NCBI GenBank assembly: GCA_011174795.1
Contig: DUEY01000018.1
Location: 1 to 44,529, forward strand
Reading direction: 5' to 3'
Source of the DNA: Dehalococcoidia bacterium
GTDB taxonomy: Bacteria > Chloroflexota > Dehalococcoidia > SZUA-161
Length of the DNA: 44,529 nucleotides
The position numbers and the translations under genes were made by a program. Below, one piece after another: positions 41,764 through 44,529 of the stretch (positions are counted from its first letter, which is position 1; every line of letters begins with the position of its first letter). The notes under the pieces are model-generated. The model was not told the DNA's origin. It saw only the letters and a program-made list of their open reading frames with translations, and did not search any database.

Positions 41764-42864
41764 TCAATTTCCTCCGGGCAACGCTTCCCCAACAATCCTC
41801 GCCACCTCAAACGGGTCGCTGGAGATGACGCTGGAGGCGTAAAGCTCCATGGTGCCGATATCCGATGCCCTGCTTGCGGGATGTCCACGGTCGACGAGAC
41901 GGGCGATCGCGGGAAAGCCATCCCAATCCTCATCCACCGGGGCAATGGGGGGCAGCAGGAGCGCCACATTGAACGATACCACCCCCATCCGGTCCCGGAA
42001 ACAGGCCAGTACCTCATAGAGCCTTTCTGCAAGTGACAGGCTGATTTCAGGCGCCATGAGGAAGACCTCCTTCTCCTTAATGGGAGTCAGGTAGGCCATG
42101 ATTCTCACCCCGTCCTTTTCCAAACCGCAGCCCAGCGCTTTATGCGCATGGTACAGGTCATCGAAATAATTCACCCCGAAGTTTTCCCGGTAGGAAATGG
42201 CGGCACGGCGCAGCAGCTCAATCCCGGCATAATGCCTGCGCCGGGAAAGCATAACCTGGGCATGCCCGTGCGATATGGAAGCACCCGCCCTCGCCCCGCA
42301 GTTCCACATGAAGAAGTAGTACCTCGCTTCGGGATCGACAGCGTGTGCTTTCCGCGCCCACCTCCAGCCCGTATCTATATAGTCTACGATATGCTCGCGG
42401 GTAAACCTGAGCGGGTCCGGTTCTCTGAAAATTATCACCGAATGATAGCCCTCGTACTTGGCAACGTTGCTTCCGGTTACACAGTACCTCCCCTCAATTC
42501 GACCAAAGGTATCCTCCGGCGTTGCGGTGAGAGGGTCGTGGAACAGGTCAGACTGATGAGCCTGCGGTTTCGTGACTCGAGGCTTCTGAGCAGGGCTTTT
42601 TCCCTCGGGTCGGTGCGCACGCAACTCGTTGAACAGCGCTTCTTCCAGCGTAACCAGGTTGGTGACCCTGACAACCCTCTGCGCCAGCGCCTTTTCCACC
42701 GAGCCGAAATGCTTCTCGATCCAGGGCTCCATGCTCGGCGGTGTATTCAACCGTCCCTTTGTTACGCTCACCTCGTAGATGCGCTCGAAGAGCTCCCTGT
42801 CGGATACGGGAAGCAATGAGATTAAGGCATCCAGGTTGGCGATTTCAGCCTCGGTTTTGGACAC
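41764..42864 (-). CDS. GalT/HIT-superfamily nucleotidyltransferase-like protein
   Basis: The 366-residue protein has a histidine-triad site SISHGHAQVML with His199, His201 and Gln203, as in galactose-1-phosphate uridylyltransferase and Ap4A phosphorylase. QSDLFHDPLT and the GRYCVTGSNVAKYEGYHSVIIF segment match the start of that fold. The N-terminal 100 residues look helical and are extra to plain HIT proteins. It could transfer a nucleotide to a sugar phosphate for the glycosyltransferase encoded 13 bases downstream, but the substrate is unproven. It starts nine bases after purH. Confidence 0.8.
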   Translation of the reverse strand: MSKTEAEIANLDALISLLPVSDRELFERIYEVSVTKGRLNTPPSMEPWIEKHFGSVEKALAQRVVRVTNLVTLEEALFNELRAHRPEGKSPAQKPRVTKPQAHQSDLFHDPLTATPEDTFGRIEGRYCVTGSNVAKYEGYHSVIIFREPDPLRFTREHIVDYIDTGWRWARKAHAVDPEARYYFFMWNCGARAGASISHGHAQVMLSRRRHYAGIELLRRAAISYRENFGVNYFDDLYHAHKALGCGLEKDGVRIMAYLTPIKEKEVFLMAPEISLSLAERLYEVLACFRDRMGVVSFNVALLLPPIAPVDEDWDGFPAIARLVDRGHPASRASDIGTMELYASSVISSDPFEVARIVGEALPGGN

Positions 42865-42873
42865 TTGACAATC

Positions 42874-44409
42874 CTAGTGACGGAAATGGCGGACAGCGGT
42901 AAACACCATGGCGACGTTATGCTTGTTCGCTGCCTCTATCGCCTCTTCATCCCTGACCGAGCCTCCCGGCTGGATGATGGCAGTAACACCGCCCTTGGCC
43001 GCCAGCTCCACTCCATCGGGAAAGGGGAAGAATGCGTCTGAGCCGAGAACACTTCCCTTGCTGCGCTCACCTGCCTTCTCCAGAGCGATTTGCACGCTGG
43101 TAACCCTGTTGGGCTGCCCCGCCCCCATCCCCAGGACCATGGAGTCCTTCACAATAACGATAGCGTTCGACTTCACATGTTTAACCGCCCTCCAGGCGAA
43201 CAGCAGGTCCTTCAACTCCGCTTCTGTGGGCTCTCGCCTCGTTACGGTTCGCAGGCTCAATCCACGGTCTGCAGGCAGTGAATCGGACGTCTGGACGAGA
43301 AGGCCACCCCCAACCCTTCGGAAGTCCAGCACAGGCCCCTCAGCACCCCCCTGCTCACCCATGACGAGGATGCGGACGTCTTTCTTCTGCTTGAGTGTTT
43401 CGAGCGCCTTTTCATCGTAACCGGGGGCTATGATTACCTCATAGAAGGTCTTGGCTATCTCCTGAGCGGTTTCGGGGTCAACCTCCCTGTTCAGCGCCAC
43501 AATTCCGCCGAAGGCGGACACGGTATCTCCAGCAAAGGCACGCCGGTATGCCTCGGCAAGGTTTTCGTGGGTGGCAAGGCCGCAGGGATTGGTATGCTTG
43601 ATCACCGATACCGCAGGAGCTTCGAAATCACTGGCGGCATTCCAGGCAGCGTCCGAGTCGAGGATGTTATTGAAGGAAAGCTCCTTGCCCCAGACCTGCT
43701 TGGCCGAGCTTATGCCGCCTGCCGCTCCACCCGCTACCTCCTCCACGTAGAAAGCAGCCTGCTGATGGGGGTTCTCGCCATACCTCAGGTCGTACCTCTT
43801 CCTGAACGCAATGGTCGTCTCATCGGCAAAGCCTTCCTCACCCTTACGCAGGTACTGCGCGATAGCTGTATCATAAGCAGCGACGTGCTGGAACGCCTTC
43901 TGAGCCAGCTTCTTCCGTTTATCAGCCTCAACACCGCCCTTCTGAAGCTGCTCCAGGACCGACTCATAATCAGCGGGGTCTACGATGACCAGCACGTAGG
44001 GAAAGTTCTTGGCGGCAGCGCGAATCATGGTGGGGCCGCCGATATCGATATTCTCCAATGCCTCGTCCAGACTCACCCCCGGCCTGGCCACAGTCTCCCT
44101 GAAGGGATAGAGGTTCACCGCGACCAGGTCGATGAGCCCCATATTATTTTTTTCGAGCTCGGCGAGATGTGCGCTGAGGTCGCGCTTGGCCAGAATTCCG
44201 CCGTGAACCGCGGGGTGCAGCGTCTTCACCCTTCCATCGAGAATCTCGGGGAAACCTGTCAGGTCTGAGACGCTCTGTACACCTATCCCCGCCTCCACCA
44301 GCGCCTTCTTGGTGCCGCCGGTACTGAATAGCTCGAATCCAATAGCTTCGAGTCCGCGGGCGAATTCGACCAGGCCCTTTTTATCGGAGACACTTAAAAT
44401 AGCACGCAT
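42874..44409 (-). CDS. purH: Bifunctional AICAR transformylase/IMP cyclohydrolase
   Basis: The 511-residue enzyme does the last two steps of IMP synthesis. The N-terminal methylglyoxal-synthase-like domain is the cyclohydrolase (LSVSDKKGLVEFARGL, STGGT, ILDGRVKTLHPAVHGGILA). The rest is the transformylase with RYGENPHQQAA, SVIKHTNPCGLA and KHVKSNAIVI. Standard length. purM, by its C-terminus, lies 57 bases upstream, so this is a purine operon whose tail carries two sugar-related genes. Confidence 0.97.
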   Translation of the reverse strand: MRAILSVSDKKGLVEFARGLEAIGFELFSTGGTKKALVEAGIGVQSVSDLTGFPEILDGRVKTLHPAVHGGILAKRDLSAHLAELEKNNMGLIDLVAVNLYPFRETVARPGVSLDEALENIDIGGPTMIRAAAKNFPYVLVIVDPADYESVLEQLQKGGVEADKRKKLAQKAFQHVAAYDTAIAQYLRKGEEGFADETTIAFRKRYDLRYGENPHQQAAFYVEEVAGGAAGGISSAKQVWGKELSFNNILDSDAAWNAASDFEAPAVSVIKHTNPCGLATHENLAEAYRRAFAGDTVSAFGGIVALNREVDPETAQEIAKTFYEVIIAPGYDEKALETLKQKKDVRILVMGEQGGAEGPVLDFRRVGGGLLVQTSDSLPADRGLSLRTVTRREPTEAELKDLLFAWRAVKHVKSNAIVIVKDSMVLGMGAGQPNRVTSVQIALEKAGERSKGSVLGSDAFFPFPDGVELAAKGGVTAIIQPGGSVRDEEAIEAANKHNVAMVFTAVRHFRH

Positions 44410-44466
44410 AAATCTCCCCCATCGTGTTGTATTAGTTCTGGAAACAGCGCAACAGGCTGGACTGTT

Positions 44467-44529
44467 CTAATGGATAACCACCCGTCCCTTATCGCTGCTC
44501 TCCACCACCTCACCCACAAGCTGAGCCCC
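44467..44529 (-). CDS. purM: C-terminal end of phosphoribosylformylglycinamidine cyclo-ligase (partial)
   Basis: The minus strand from the right edge reads GAQLVGEVVESSDKGRVVIH followed by TAG at 44467-44469. A G-E-V-V plus RVVI ending is typical of PurM, and purM next to purH is common. Only 20 residues are visible, so the identity is tentative. Confidence 0.6.
   Translation of the reverse strand, partial: GAQLVGEVVESSDKGRVVIH

Noticed and set aside
41751-42032. N-terminal extension of the GT2 enzyme
   Set aside because: It overlaps the GalT-like gene, and the 94 residues do not resemble any GT2 start.

Overview
The window reads as an anaerobic, probably monoderm bacterium. The best guess is Chloroflexota, class Dehalococcoidia, which is an inference from gene content and style and not from a marker gene. 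Signs pointing that way are a T-box leader on ileS, several lipoproteins with Pro/Thr-rich linkers, a tungsten-type aldehyde:ferredoxin oxidoreductase, a CaiB/BaiF enzyme, an enoyl-CoA hydratase-like protein, a fused AccDA, and no lipopolysaccharide or outer-membrane genes. It looks like chromosomal backbone: I see no integrase, transposase, phage gene, CRISPR array, rRNA or tRNA.

Layout. (1) 1-4943, minus strand: a surface-glycan style cluster. In transcription order it holds an FAD-dependent UDP-galactopyranose-mutase-like enzyme, a large nucleotidyltransferase-fold protein, a family 2 glycosyltransferase broken by one in-frame TAG, and a SAM methyltransferase that runs off the left edge. 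(2) 5154-7562, plus: promoter, four-cluster ferredoxin and aldehyde:ferredoxin oxidoreductase. (3) 7621-10309, minus: tlyA, NAD kinase, ArgA-like acetyltransferase and NUDIX hydrolase. (4) 10394-11545, plus: CaiB/BaiF enzyme. (5) 11592-14738, minus: two paralogous lipoproteins, each with exactly seven ~52-residue repeats, and a decayed repeat between them. (6) 14835-18403: histone-deacetylase-fold protein and Mut7-C protein, divergent from archease and RtcB RNA ligase. (7) 18463-22380, plus: an unknown tail-anchored protein behind a palindrome, then yceD-rpmF-fabD-fabG-nusB-acpP. (8) 22634-30721, plus: two half-size TauE/SafE proteins, family 4 uracil-DNA glycosylase, FtsK translocase, AccDA fusion, YihY/BrkB membrane protein and an HtrA-like lipoprotein protease. 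(9) 30718-34976, minus: enoyl-CoA hydratase-like protein, T-box leader and ileS. (10) 35072-38651, minus: rpmH-rnpA-yidD, a PQQ-propeller lipoprotein, yidC and jag. (11) 38721-40907, minus: metallo-beta-lactamase-fold hydrolase and leucyl aminopeptidase. (12) 41037-44529, minus: purM (only its C-terminus), purH, a GalT/HIT-fold protein and a family 2 glycosyltransferase.

How it fits together. Most of the window is housekeeping: fatty-acid synthesis (fabD, fabG, acpP, accDA), ribosome and RNase P parts, membrane insertion (yidC, yidD, jag), purine synthesis and DNA handling. The accessory part is the glycan cluster, the repeat lipoproteins and the aldehyde-oxidoreductase operon. The points most worth a second look are the in-frame amber in the glycosyltransferase, the fossil propeller blade at 12798-12940, the 28-bp palindrome over the presumed start of transcription of an unrecognised tail-anchored protein, the clamp-binding-like tail of the uracil-DNA glycosylase, and the jag start buried in the yidC coding end. 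I did not find a clearly new multi-gene system.
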